Part shown: positions 41,701-49,402 of the stretch, one piece after another
Layout of the letters: each line of letters opens with the position of its first letter
Numbering within the stretch: position 1 is the first letter of the stretch
Made by a program: the position numbers and the translations under genes
Assembly (NCBI RefSeq): GCF_030812855.1
Contig: NZ_JAUSTK010000029.1
Coordinates: 1 to 64,000, forward strand
DNA: 64,000 bases
Direction of reading: 5' to 3'
Source: Paenibacillus wynnii
GTDB lineage: Bacteria; Bacillota; Bacilli; Paenibacillales; Paenibacillaceae
The notes under the pieces: generated by a model
The model's database searches: none
What the model saw: the letters and a program-made list of their open reading frames with translations, nothing else
What the model was told of the DNA's origin: nothing

Positions 41701-42335
41701 TTACCAAGCAGTTCCAAAATTTCAGCATCACTGCCGAAACCAAGAGCACGAAGCAATACAGTAACCGGGATTTTACGAGTCCGGTCAATACGGACATACA
41801 TGATGTCCTTAGCGTCGGTCTCAAGCTCCAGCCAAGCTCCGCGATTCGGGATTACTGTGGCGGTATAGGTTTTTTTGCCGTTCTTATCCACTTTCGTGCT
41901 GAAATAGACGCTTGGAGAGCGAACCAACTGGCTGACAATAACCCGTTCCGCACCATTGATAATAAAAGTGCCGGTCTCCGTCATCAGCGGGAAATCTCCC
42001 ATGAACACTTCCTGCTCTTTGACCTCTCCGGTCTCCTTGTTGATGAGCCGCACTTTAACCCGTAGAGGCGCCGCATACGTAACGTCCCGCTCTTTCGCGT
42101 CGTCAACCGTATATTTCGGTTCACCCAGGCTGTAATCAATGAACTCTAGTACCAAATTACCTGTGAAATCCTGGATCGGCGAGATGTCCTGAAACATTTC
42201 CCGCAATCCTTCCTCCAAAAACCAATCATAAGATTTTTGTTGGATCTCGATCAGGTTCGGGACCTCGAGTACCTCGTTAATTCTCGCATAGCTCCGCCGA
42301 GTGCGTCGACCATACTGAACAAGATGTCCTGCCAA
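38793..42335 (-). CDS. rpoB: DNA-directed RNA polymerase subunit beta
   Basis: 1180 aa. The rifampicin pocket [20 protein letters not shown] and [12 protein letters not shown] near 455-490 matches the sensitive type. The start is TTG at 42335 ([11 protein letters not shown]), 7 nt after AGGGGTG, as in B. subtilis where rpoB also starts with TTG. The C-terminal [22 protein letters not shown] is acidic. Its 428-nt upstream region has a promoter and a terminator-like hairpin. Confidence 0.99.
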   Translation of the reverse strand: [1180 protein letters not shown]

Positions 42336-42435
42336 CTTTACTCACCCCTCATGTCTACTCACTTAAAAATTGATTGCGAACCCCTGTTTGGACCATTATA
42401 ATGGAACCAAGGCAGTAGATTCATCCATAAATAAA

Positions 42436-42471
42436 GAAAAGCCCTTATCGAAATCTTCGAATAAAGAGCGC
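42436..42471 (-). terminator. Terminator-like hairpin 100 nt before rpoB
   Basis: Imperfect stem GCTCTTTATTCGAA / TTCGATAAGGGC followed by TTTTCTTTATTT on the minus strand. It stands between the rpoB promoter (42749) and the rpoB start, so it could attenuate rpoB-rpoC. The rest of the 42336-42763 region shows no gene. Confidence 0.5.
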
Positions 42472-42720
42472 ACTTATCCATGGTCAAAATACCCCATATC
42501 CAGTAGATTTGCCCAAAACGTACATATTATACGTCACCAAGCAACAGTTTATGCGCTGCCGCTCTCAAATTGTCAGGGCTAAATCCGCCTTAACAGTTAG
42601 CTTAGAGAACAAAATCCGCAAAAACTTGCCGTACGGCATGCGCTTACCGGGCGACAATATACCACTTGACATTTCAGAAAACTAAAGAAATGGAGCCTAT
42701 CTTAATACTGACATTTTATA

Positions 42721-42749
42721 ATAATAACACTATCAATAGTAGAAGTCAA
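42721..42749 (-). promoter_or_regulatory. SigA promoter of rpoB-rpoC
   Basis: TTGACT (42749-42744), 17 bp, TATTAT (42726-42721). It begins 15 nt after the stop of the rsmC-like gene. A TATAAT near 42520 may be a second start but lacks a -35. Confidence 0.65.
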
Positions 42750-42763
42750 TGACCCCTACCTAT

Positions 42764-43360
42764 TTATTTTTTCGCTTTAATAATTCGATAGCCTTTGTCT
42801 TTCGCCACTTCTTCCACACTTCCAAACAAACTCTCCAGCTTAGCCGCTGCTGACGGAGCCCCTTGTTTCTTCTGAATCACAATCCAGAGAGTTCCGCCTT
42901 CATTAAGATGATCATAGCTTTGCTCGAATATCTGATGGACTACAGCCTTCCCGGCCCGTATCGGAGGATTCGTTAGGATTACATCGAATGTCTGTCCATC
43001 CAATGCGCCGAGCATGTCGCTTTCCATTATAGTAACATTCCGGATTCCGTTATTCAGAGCGTTCTCTTTAGCCAGTTCAACTGCCCGACTATTGATATCA
43101 ATCATTGTCACATGCCCTTTTGGGATAAGGTGGGCAGCTGTAATTCCGATGGGCCCATATCCACAACCCACATCCAGCACCGCAGCACCTTCAGGTATAT
43201 CCATTGCTTCTATTAGAACCCGACTGCCGTAATCAATATCCCCTTTGGAGAAAACACCCGCATCACTTGTAAAGCGAAGACTTTTTCCTCTAAGGACTGT
43301 ATCAATGGTTCGTCTGTCATGACGAGCTCCCGGTTGTTGTGAGTAATAATGCTCCGACAT
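42764..43360 (-). CDS. Class I SAM-dependent (RsmC-like) methyltransferase
   Basis: 198 aa. YbxB-type methyltransferase of the RsmC/RlmG family, found between rplL and rpoB in Bacillales. SAM motif I DVGCGYGPIG is near 62, motif II TMIDINSRAVELAKENA near 83 and the catalytic NPP (ILTNPPIRAGKAV) near 132, the motif of base-N methylation. The target is presumed 16S rRNA but unproven. GGAGG lies 6 nt before the ATG at 43360. Confidence 0.85.
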   Translation of the reverse strand: MSEHYYSQQPGARHDRRTIDTVLRGKSLRFTSDAGVFSKGDIDYGSRVLIEAMDIPEGAAVLDVGCGYGPIGITAAHLIPKGHVTMIDINSRAVELAKENALNNGIRNVTIMESDMLGALDGQTFDVILTNPPIRAGKAVVHQIFEQSYDHLNEGGTLWIVIQKKQGAPSAAAKLESLFGSVEEVAKDKGYRIIKAKK

Positions 43361-43390
43361 GCCAATCCTCCATTTCCATGATTTATATTA

Positions 43391-43424
43391 AAAACAAACC
43401 CCTTGAACAAGTTCAAGGGGTTTG
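43391..43424. terminator. Terminator after rplL
   Basis: CAAACCCCTTGAAC-tt-GTTCAAGGGGTTTG perfect 14-bp stem followed by TTTTTA on the minus strand, 15 nt after the rplL stop. It would reduce read-through into the rsmC-like gene. Confidence 0.9.
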
Positions 43425-43439
43425 CCGTAAGAGAAGGAA

Positions 43440-43799
43440 TTACTTCACTTCTACAGATGCGCCTGCTTCTTCTAATTTTGCTTTTGTAGCTTCTGCTTCT
43501 TCTTTACTTACTTTTTCTTTGATTGCTTTAGGAGCGTTGTCTACAACGTCTTTAGCTTCTTTCAAGCCAAGACCTGTGATTTCGCGAACGATTTTGATAA
43601 CGTTGATTTTGGAAGCGCCAGCGCCTGTCAAAATTACGTCAAACTCGGATTGCTCTTCTTCAACTGCTGCTACAGCGCCGCCAGCTGCTACTGGAGCTGC
43701 TGCAGTTACGCCGAATTCTTCTTCGATTGCTTTTACCAGGTCGTTCAGTTCCAATACGCTCATGCCTTTAATTGCTTCCAAGATTGCTTCTTTACTCAT
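43440..43799 (-). CDS. rplL: 50S ribosomal protein L7/L12
   Basis: 119 aa. Stalk dimer that recruits translation GTPases. The N-terminal dimer helix, an Ala/Gly-rich hinge (VAAGGAVAAVEEEQ near 36-50) and the C-terminal KINVIKIVREITGLGLKEAKDVV factor-binding face are clear. GGAGG lies upstream of the ATG at 43799. Confidence 0.98.
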   Translation of the reverse strand: MSKEAILEAIKGMSVLELNDLVKAIEEEFGVTAAAPVAAGGAVAAVEEEQSEFDVILTGAGASKINVIKIVREITGLGLKEAKDVVDNAPKAIKEKVSKEEAEATKAKLEEAGASVEVK

Positions 43800-43868
43800 G
43801 ATTGAACCTCCATTTTTTATATTAAAATTTTTGTGTTTGGTGTTGATTATACTGCGAAGATCAAAGGC

Positions 43869-44372
43869 TTACGCGCTTTGTTCTTCTTTCTCAGCCACTG
43901 CTTTAACCGCAAGCGCGAAGTTGCGCATTGGAGCTTGCAGAACGCTAAGCAACATGGAGAGCAAACCATCGCGGGATGGTAGTTCTGCCAATGCTTTGAT
44001 TTGGTCCGCGCCGATAACTTTACCTTCTACAACTCCGCCTTTCAATTTCAAAGCGTCGTTCTTTTTGGCGAAATCATTCAAAATTTTAGCTGGAGCTACT
44101 ACGTCAGTCGTACTGAACGCGATCGCAGTTGGTCCTGTCAAAACTTCGTCCAATTCAGTCAACTCAGCCGCAGCAGTTGCGCGGCGAAGCAATGTGTTCT
44201 TCAGAACTTGGAATTCAACGCCAGCTTCACGAAGCTGCTTACGCAGTTCAGTCACTTGAGAAACGTTCAATCCACGATAGTCAGCAACAACAGTAGTAAT
44301 ACTGTTTTGCAATTTAGCGGCAACAACGTCTACCGCGTCCTGTTTTGCTTGGATTACTTTTTCATTTGCCAA
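43869..44372 (-). CDS. rplJ: 50S ribosomal protein L10
   Basis: 167 aa. Stalk base that binds several L7/L12 dimers through the C-terminal helix (MRNFALAVKAVAEKEEQS) and, in many bacteria, represses its own operon through the leader. The start is TTG at 44372 (MANEKVIQAKQDAV), 7 nt after GGAGGT; the GTG three codons up lies in the box. Confidence 0.96.
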   Translation of the reverse strand: MANEKVIQAKQDAVDVVAAKLQNSITTVVADYRGLNVSQVTELRKQLREAGVEFQVLKNTLLRRATAAAELTELDEVLTGPTAIAFSTTDVVAPAKILNDFAKKNDALKLKGGVVEGKVIGADQIKALAELPSRDGLLSMLLSVLQAPMRNFALAVKAVAEKEEQSA

Positions 44373-44394
44373 TGTATACACCTCCTGAAAATTT

Positions 44395-44624
44395 ATGTGA
44401 CAGCATCATTTCCGAAGAACCTCAGCTGTTCCTACGCAGGCATTAGAAAAGCCTCCGCAGAATCACGAAGGCTTGATAAACGTTAGTTGCACGGGCGAAC
44501 CCAGTAGCATCTTGTTTCTATCACAACACCTCGGTAGGAAATTAAGCCTTAGGGCACCTACTGTCTACGGTAAGCATATTCAAGTTAAAGAAGGACAACC
44601 GTTAATTTTCTTCACAACTGCTAT
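44395..44624 (-). ncRNA. L10 leader of rplJ-rplL
   Basis: 230 nt between promoter and rplJ. It includes CCTACCGAGGTGT (near 44527-44540), typical of the L10-binding kink-turn leader of Firmicutes, and later the hairpin AAGCCTTC...GGAGGCTTTTCT (near 44445-44475), an attenuator-type terminator. Autoregulation by the L10(L12)4 complex is known for the family; the match here is by eye. Confidence 0.7.
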
Positions 44625-44653
44625 AGATTATCAAAGATGACTCATAGAGTCAA
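44625..44653 (-). promoter_or_regulatory. SigA promoter of rplJ-rplL
   Basis: TTGACT (44653-44648), 17 bp, TAATCT (44630-44625), just downstream of rplA. Confidence 0.78.
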
Positions 44654-44660
44654 GCATTAA

Positions 44661-45353
44661 TTATCTGAAGTTAGCTGTGTTTACACGAGCGCTTGGTCCC
44701 ATAGTCGAAGAAATCGAAATGCCTTTAAGGTATACACCTTTAGCAGCAGCCGGTTTCGCACGGTTAAGAGCGTCGATAAGAGATTTAAGGTTCTCGTTCA
44801 ATTGATCAGCATTAAAAGACACTTTGCCGATTGGCGCGTGAATTTGGCCTGCTTTGTCGAGACGGTATTCAATTTTACCGGCTTTAATTTCTTGAACAGC
44901 CTTGGTAACATCGAATGTAACTGTGCCAGCTTTAGGGTTAGGCATAAGGCCTTTACCACCGAGCAGACGACCCAGTTTACCGACTTCACTCATCATATCA
45001 GGTGTAGCTACGCAGACATCAAAGTCAAACCAGCCTTGTTGGATTTTATTGATCATATCTTGATCGCCTACAAAATCCGCGCCAGCAGCTTCAGCCTCTT
45101 TCGCTTTTTCACCTTTTGCAAATACAAGCACGCGTTGAGTTTTACCTGTGCCGTGAGGCAAGACTACTACTCCGCGAACGGCTTGATCTTGTTTACGGGG
45201 ATCTACTCCCAAACGAACTGCTGCTTCAACGGTTTCGTCAAACTTCGCAGTCGCTGCCTTTTTAACAAGCTCTACAGCTTCTGAAGGCTCGTAAGTTGCT
45301 TCGCTGTTGATCAGCTTAGCAGCTTCTTGGTATTTCTTACCATGTTTAGCCAT
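44661..45353 (-). CDS. rplA: 50S ribosomal protein L1
   Basis: 230 aa. Mobile L1 stalk that releases E-site tRNA, often a translational repressor of rplK-rplA. MAKHGKKYQEAAKLI and the GTVTFDVTKAVQEIKAGKIEYR core are typical. The ATG at 45353 follows AAAGGAGG; an extension to 45398 is not supported. Confidence 0.97.
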   Translation of the reverse strand: MAKHGKKYQEAAKLINSEATYEPSEAVELVKKAATAKFDETVEAAVRLGVDPRKQDQAVRGVVVLPHGTGKTQRVLVFAKGEKAKEAEAAGADFVGDQDMINKIQQGWFDFDVCVATPDMMSEVGKLGRLLGGKGLMPNPKAGTVTFDVTKAVQEIKAGKIEYRLDKAGQIHAPIGKVSFNADQLNENLKSLIDALNRAKPAAAKGVYLKGISISSTMGPSARVNTANFR

Positions 45354-45433
45354 GAAAATGTTCCTCCTTTGTGGTGTTAGCGGAAATTCCTCCCACATAT
45401 TAAGGTCACGAATGACCGATCCTCGAAGACATA

Positions 45434-45859
45434 TTAGTCTTCGATTGTGATTCCCATACTGCGAGCAGTACCTTCAATCATAAGCATAGCAGCTTCAACA
45501 CTAGCAGCGTTCAAATCGGGCATTTTTTGCTCAGCGATTTCACGAACTGCAGCGCGGCCTAGCTTACCTACTTTTTTCTTGTTTGGTTCGCCGGATCCTT
45601 TTTCTACTTTCGCAGCGATGCGAAGCAAAACAGCAGCCGGAGGAGTTTTGGTGATAAAGGTAAATGAACGGTCTTCAAATACTGTAATTTCAACCGGGAT
45701 GATAAGACCAGCCTGGTCAGCTGTACGAGCATTGAATTCCTTACAGAATGCCATGATGTTGACACCCGCTTGTCCTAACGCCGGACCTACTGGTGGCGCT
45801 GGATTCGCTTTCCCTGCAGGAATCTGCAGTTTCACCATTTTAATAACTTTTTTAGCCAT
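45434..45859 (-). CDS. rplK: 50S ribosomal protein L11
   Basis: 141 aa. GTPase-centre protein, needed for RelA activation. The Pro-rich hinge KANPAPPVGPALGQAGVNIM near 16-36 is the thiostrepton site and looks wild type. Start ATG at 45859, 7 nt after GGAGGT; the GTG three codons earlier is unlikely. Confidence 0.97.
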   Translation of the reverse strand: MAKKVIKMVKLQIPAGKANPAPPVGPALGQAGVNIMAFCKEFNARTADQAGLIIPVEITVFEDRSFTFITKTPPAAVLLRIAAKVEKGSGEPNKKKVGKLGRAAVREIAEQKMPDLNAASVEAAMLMIEGTARSMGITIED

Positions 45860-45934
45860 GAGTGACACCTCCTTGCGTAAATAGTGGTCTTCGGTACGCT
45901 TACGCGCCCTCCCACAAGAAACCCTGATGCGTAG

Positions 45935-46468
45935 TTATATTTTCTCCACTTGAGTGAAATCCAACTCTAGCGGGGTTTCCCGTCCAAACATGTTAACATG
46001 TACTTTGATCTTACTCTTATCCACCAAAATTTCTTCCACGGAGCCCACAAAATTCGCAAAGGGACCAACCATAATGCGTACCGATTCCTTGATTTCGAAA
46101 TCAATCTTAGCTTTAGGTTCTACCATACCCATATGTTTCAGAATTTGTTCTACTTCTTCTGGAAGCAGAGCCGTAGGCTTCGAACCTGAGCCTGTCGAAC
46201 CAACAAATCCAGTAACGCCCGGCGTATTGCGGACAACATACCAGGAATCATCAGTTTGGACCATTTCCACCAAGACATATCCAGGATAAACTTTACGCAT
46301 GACCGTTTTGGTCTTGCCGTCTTTGCTTACCAGTTCTTCTTCCATAGGAACAAGAACACGGAATATCTTGTCTTCCATGCCCATAGACTCAACGCGTTTT
46401 TCTAAATTGGCTTTGACTTTGTTCTCATACCCTGAATAGGTATGAACGACATACCATCTTTTTTCCAT
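45935..46468 (-). CDS. nusG: Transcription termination/antitermination factor NusG
   Basis: 177 aa. NGN domain (RWYVVHTYSGYENKVKANL) and C-terminal KOW domain (VGPFANFVGSVEEILVDKSK, near 127-147). Binds RNA polymerase and S10, and controls pausing. The ATG at 46468 follows AGGTGG. Confidence 0.97.
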   Translation of the reverse strand: MEKRWYVVHTYSGYENKVKANLEKRVESMGMEDKIFRVLVPMEEELVSKDGKTKTVMRKVYPGYVLVEMVQTDDSWYVVRNTPGVTGFVGSTGSGSKPTALLPEEVEQILKHMGMVEPKAKIDFEIKESVRIMVGPFANFVGSVEEILVDKSKIKVHVNMFGRETPLELDFTQVEKI

Positions 46469-46489
46469 ATCAAGCCACCTGGGACCTCT

Positions 46490-46681
46490 CTAAATAATCG
46501 CTTCAATCACAGCGGAAATACCGATGTCCAGAACCCAGAAGTAAACAGCGACAACTACAATTGTACCGAGAACGATCAATGTATAGTTTGTCAGTTCCTT
46601 ACGGCTAGGCCAGCGAACTTTTTTGAGTTCACTCCAGCTCTCAGTGAAAAAGGAAAACATTGACTTGAAACTACGTTTCAC
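46490..46681 (-). CDS. secE: Protein translocase subunit SecE
   Basis: 63 aa, single C-terminal membrane helix (TLIVLGTIVVVAVYFWVLDIG). The amphipathic ELKKVRWPSRKELTNY motif clamps SecY. The start is GTG at 46681. Tightly packed with rpmG and nusG. Confidence 0.96.
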   Translation of the reverse strand: MKRSFKSMFSFFTESWSELKKVRWPSRKELTNYTLIVLGTIVVVAVYFWVLDIGISAVIEAII

Positions 46682-46701
46682 GCCGACTACACCTCCAAAG
46701 A

Positions 46702-46851
46702 CTATCTGGTTTCGCGATGAGGAGTTTGCGAGTTACAATACTTGCAAAATTTCTTCATCTCCATGCGGTCGGGGTGATTTCGCTTGTTTTTGGTTGTCGC
46801 ATAGTTTCTTTGTTTGCAACTTGTACAAGCCAAAGTGATAATTACCCGCAT
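46702..46851 (-). CDS. rpmG: 50S ribosomal protein L33 (zinc type)
   Basis: 49 aa. CTSC and CKYC zinc pairs (about 9-12 and 36-39), the C+ form. Start MRVIITLACTSCKQ at 46851, after GGGAGGTG; the longer reading from 46914 has no family support. First gene of rpmG-secE-nusG. Confidence 0.95.
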   Translation of the reverse strand: MRVIITLACTSCKQRNYATTKNKRNHPDRMEMKKFCKYCNSQTPHRETR

Positions 46852-47040
46852 GATGTGCACCTCCCGAGACGTTCTTCTAATATGCAAATTAGAAGACGCA
46901 AATATTGATCCCAAAAAGAAAGGGTGTTGACGTCCTTATTAGAACGGCATCCTATCTCTTTGAAATATCAAAAAGCATGGAGCAGAGCTCTATCTTTCCG
47001 ATATTTAAAAAAAAGCCGCGAATTTAGGCCTACCTAAAAC

Positions 47041-47070
47041 ACTTTAGCATAATGTCAAGGTCTGTGTCAA
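47041..47070 (-). promoter_or_regulatory. SigA promoter of rpmG-secE-nusG
   Basis: TTGACA (47070-47065), 18 bp, TAAAGT (47046-47041) with TGC before it (extended -10). It gives a leader of about 185 nt. No gene is seen in the 417 bp between rpmG and sigH; the leader has only a weak GCC...GGC hairpin with a T-run near 47015. Confidence 0.82.
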
Positions 47071-47223
47071 CGAAAGAATTGCCTTCTGCACTGGGTAAAT
47101 ATAGGATATGCAACATCTTTCCGATCGCTGTCTTTGCTATAGTCTTTTCCTTTTCACTCCGCTGTGATTCTTACATTATGATGCATTCCCGCTATGAATA
47201 AACATAGGGCCCATGATCACAAA

Positions 47224-47252
47224 CTAAAAAAAGACTCGAAGTCCGAGCCTTT
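47224..47252 (-). terminator. Terminator after sigH
   Basis: AAGGCTCGG-act-TCGAGTCTT with a TTTTTTT tail, 17 nt after the sigH stop. Confidence 0.88.
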
Positions 47253-47268
47253 CCCTGTCATTATATCA

Positions 47269-47913
47269 TTAATTGTCACGCACTTCCAGATATCTTTCCA
47301 ATTTCCGCTTTACCCGCTGCAGTGCATTGTCAATCGACTTCACATGTCTCTTCAAATCCTCAGCAATTTCCTGATAGGATCGTCCGTCCAGGTATAGCAT
47401 TAGAACTTTACGTTCAAGATCACTGAGTATCTCGGCCATCTTGTCTTCCAATCCCATGAATTCTTCCTGATTGATAATCAGTTCTTCCGGGTCCAACACC
47501 TGGGTGCCGCAAATGACGTCCATAAGTGTACGGTCAGAATCTTCATCATAGATGGGCTTGTCCAATGAAACGTATGAATTAAGAGGAATGTGCTTCTGAC
47601 GGGTCGCTGTCTTAATCGCAGTTATAATCTGCCGTGTGATACATAACTCGGCAAATGCTTTGAATGAAGAAAGCTTATCCCCTTTAAAATCACGAATTGC
47701 CTTATAAAGGCCAATCATACCTTCTTGTACAATGTCTTCACGATCAGCACCGATCAAAAAGTAAGAACGGGCTTTGGCGCGGACGAAATTGCGGTATTTA
47801 TTAATCAAGTACTCCAATGCGCCACTGTCGCCACCACGGAAAACCTCGACAATATCTTCATCGCTTATGCAATCATACTCGGATAGCATTAATTCCTTGA
47901 GGTCGACACTCAC
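47269..47913 (-). CDS. sigH: RNA polymerase sigma-H factor
   Basis: 214 aa sigma factor for early sporulation and transition state. Region 2 (NFVRAKARSYFLIGADREDIVQEGMIGLYKAIRDF-type) is near 35-70 and region 4 (GRSYQEIAEDLKRHVKSIDNALQRVKRKL) is at the end. The GTG at 47913 has GGGGGG 7 nt upstream; an ATG at 47946 (33 nt upstream) is also in frame. It has its own promoter. Confidence 0.95.
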   Translation of the reverse strand: MSVDLKELMLSEYDCISDEDIVEVFRGGDSGALEYLINKYRNFVRAKARSYFLIGADREDIVQEGMIGLYKAIRDFKGDKLSSFKAFAELCITRQIITAIKTATRQKHIPLNSYVSLDKPIYDEDSDRTLMDVICGTQVLDPEELIINQEEFMGLEDKMAEILSDLERKVLMLYLDGRSYQEIAEDLKRHVKSIDNALQRVKRKLERYLEVRDN

Positions 47914-47970
47914 CAAGAATCCCCCCGGCTGCAACGCAAGACACATCGTTACTTCTCGAAATATACGAAC

Positions 47971-48000
47971 AGTATATATTATGTTACCTTACACCGTCAA
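47971..48000 (-). promoter_or_regulatory. SigA promoter of sigH
   Basis: TTGACG (48000-47995), 18 bp, TATACT (47976-47971). In B. subtilis this promoter is repressed by AbrB, which cannot be judged here. Confidence 0.72.
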
Positions 48001-48075
48001 CCGAAGTTTGTCCAAAAACAATCATCAATAGAATATTATGGCATTTGTAAGTGGACTGATGTTCCTTGGGCTTAC

Positions 48076-48600
48076 TCAAGACTTTCTGCGCCAATCTTCA
48101 AGCTTGCTACGCACTTCCGGGGGAAGCTTATCTTCTAGGGCATGCCGGGAGTTACGAGCACCCGGCTTGTCGATGGCTTTTTTGACTTCCCTTTGATTCT
48201 CTTCTATCTCCAGACGCAGTTCTCTAGCAGATAGACGTAAGGCACCGTGAGCAAAAATAACATGCTGCTCCACCAAGTCGCTGGTTGCCACATAAATCTG
48301 CCGGCGCCGGTGACTGAGTTCTCCTACCAGCCGTTCAATGCATTCATCGGCGGTTTCTTTTTCTTTTGTAAAATAAACCTGCACCTTGCCCTGAACAAAA
48401 GCTCGTCCTAGTCCGGGAACACGATAAGCATCAAATACAGCAATAATGCGACGGCCCGAAAAGGCCTGATAATCAGCCAGCATATCCAGAAGTCGGTCGC
48501 GAGCTTCCTTCATGCCTGTATGCGATAATTCCGCTAAATCTGGCCAGCCGCCAATCATGTTATAACCATCCACAAGAAGCACGTCCCGCCAGTCAACCAT
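48076..48600 (-). CDS. rae1: NYN-domain ribosome-associated endoribonuclease Rae1 (YacP)
   Basis: 174 aa. Family members cut mRNA in the ribosomal A site in B. subtilis. Acidic residues of the PIN-like NYN fold: LLVDGYNMIGGWP near 8, IIAVFDAYRV near 49, KEKETADECIERL near 80, VATSD near 103. The ATG at 48600 starts 1 nt after the rlmB stop, so it is coupled. Confidence 0.88.
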   Translation of the reverse strand: MVDWRDVLLVDGYNMIGGWPDLAELSHTGMKEARDRLLDMLADYQAFSGRRIIAVFDAYRVPGLGRAFVQGKVQVYFTKEKETADECIERLVGELSHRRRQIYVATSDLVEQHVIFAHGALRLSARELRLEIEENQREVKKAIDKPGARNSRHALEDKLPPEVRSKLEDWRRKS

Positions 48601-48601
48601 A

Positions 48602-49363
48602 TTATCCCTGTCGCCGACGCCGTAGCACTTCGTACATAATAACACCGGCAGCTACAGATGCATTCAGTGAATTTATTTTTCCGGCCATCGGTAATTTAAG
48701 CAAAATATCGCATTTTTCCCGAATCAGACGACCCATGCCTTTGTTCTCATTCCCGATAACTACTGCTACAGGTCCCGTGAAAATGTCCGATCCAAACAGA
48801 TCTTGATCTGTATCCACATCTGTCCCGACAACCCAAATCCCCATTTCTTTGAGACGATCTATCGTCTGTCCGAGGTTAGTGACTCTAGCTACTGGAACAT
48901 ACTCTACTGCACCAGCTGATGTTTTTGATACCGTAGCAGTGATCTGAGCGGAGCGCCGTTTAGGGATGATAACGCCATGAACGCCAGTACAGTCAGCCGT
49001 ACGCAGAATTGAACCCAAATTATGAGGATCTTCAATTTCATCCAGGAGTATAAGAAATGGTGCTTCACCTTTGACTGCTGCTGCAGCTAGAATATCCTCT
49101 ACTTCTACATATGCATATGGCGCTGCCTGTGCAACTACCCCTTGATGCTGAACATCCGGTGCAAGTTGGTCAAGCTTCCGCTTATCAACATGCTGAATAA
49201 CAATCCCGGCTTTTCTTGCTTCAGCAATAATAGGTGCTGTTAAATGCTTTTGAGCCGTTTCAGCGATCCATATTTTATTGATTGTACGGCCTGCACGCAT
49301 CGCTTCTAACACTGAATGCTTACCGGCCAGCATTTCCTCTTCTGTCTTCAAATCTTCTTCCAT
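48602..49363 (-). CDS. rlmB: 23S rRNA (guanosine-2'-O-)-methyltransferase RlmB
   Basis: 253 aa SpoU-family knot methyltransferase. An N-terminal substrate domain (AGKHSVLEAMRAG near 13) precedes the SPOUT motifs: NLGSILRTADC near 115, NENKGMGRLIREKCD near 204, LNASVAAGVIMYEVLRRR at the end. The target, by family, is 23S G2251 or tRNA Gm18; exact target not decidable. Start ATG at 49363 with GGAGG. Confidence 0.93.
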   Translation of the reverse strand: MEEDLKTEEEMLAGKHSVLEAMRAGRTINKIWIAETAQKHLTAPIIAEARKAGIVIQHVDKRKLDQLAPDVQHQGVVAQAAPYAYVEVEDILAAAAVKGEAPFLILLDEIEDPHNLGSILRTADCTGVHGVIIPKRRSAQITATVSKTSAGAVEYVPVARVTNLGQTIDRLKEMGIWVVGTDVDTDQDLFGSDIFTGPVAVVIGNENKGMGRLIREKCDILLKLPMAGKINSLNASVAAGVIMYEVLRRRRQG

Positions 49364-49402
49364 CTTTTATTCCTCCAGTTGTATATTCCGACGATTTCCC
49401 GC

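Noticed and set aside
42342..42356. A five-codon ORF (ATG AGG GGT GAG TAA) overlapping the rpoB ribosome-binding site
   Set aside because: Too short to call; the ATG has no box of its own. It may be chance.
46852..47268. A hidden small gene in the 417-bp gap between sigH and rpmG
   Set aside because: No frame with a start signal and plausible protein; the region is explained by the sigH terminator, a strong promoter and an untranslated leader.
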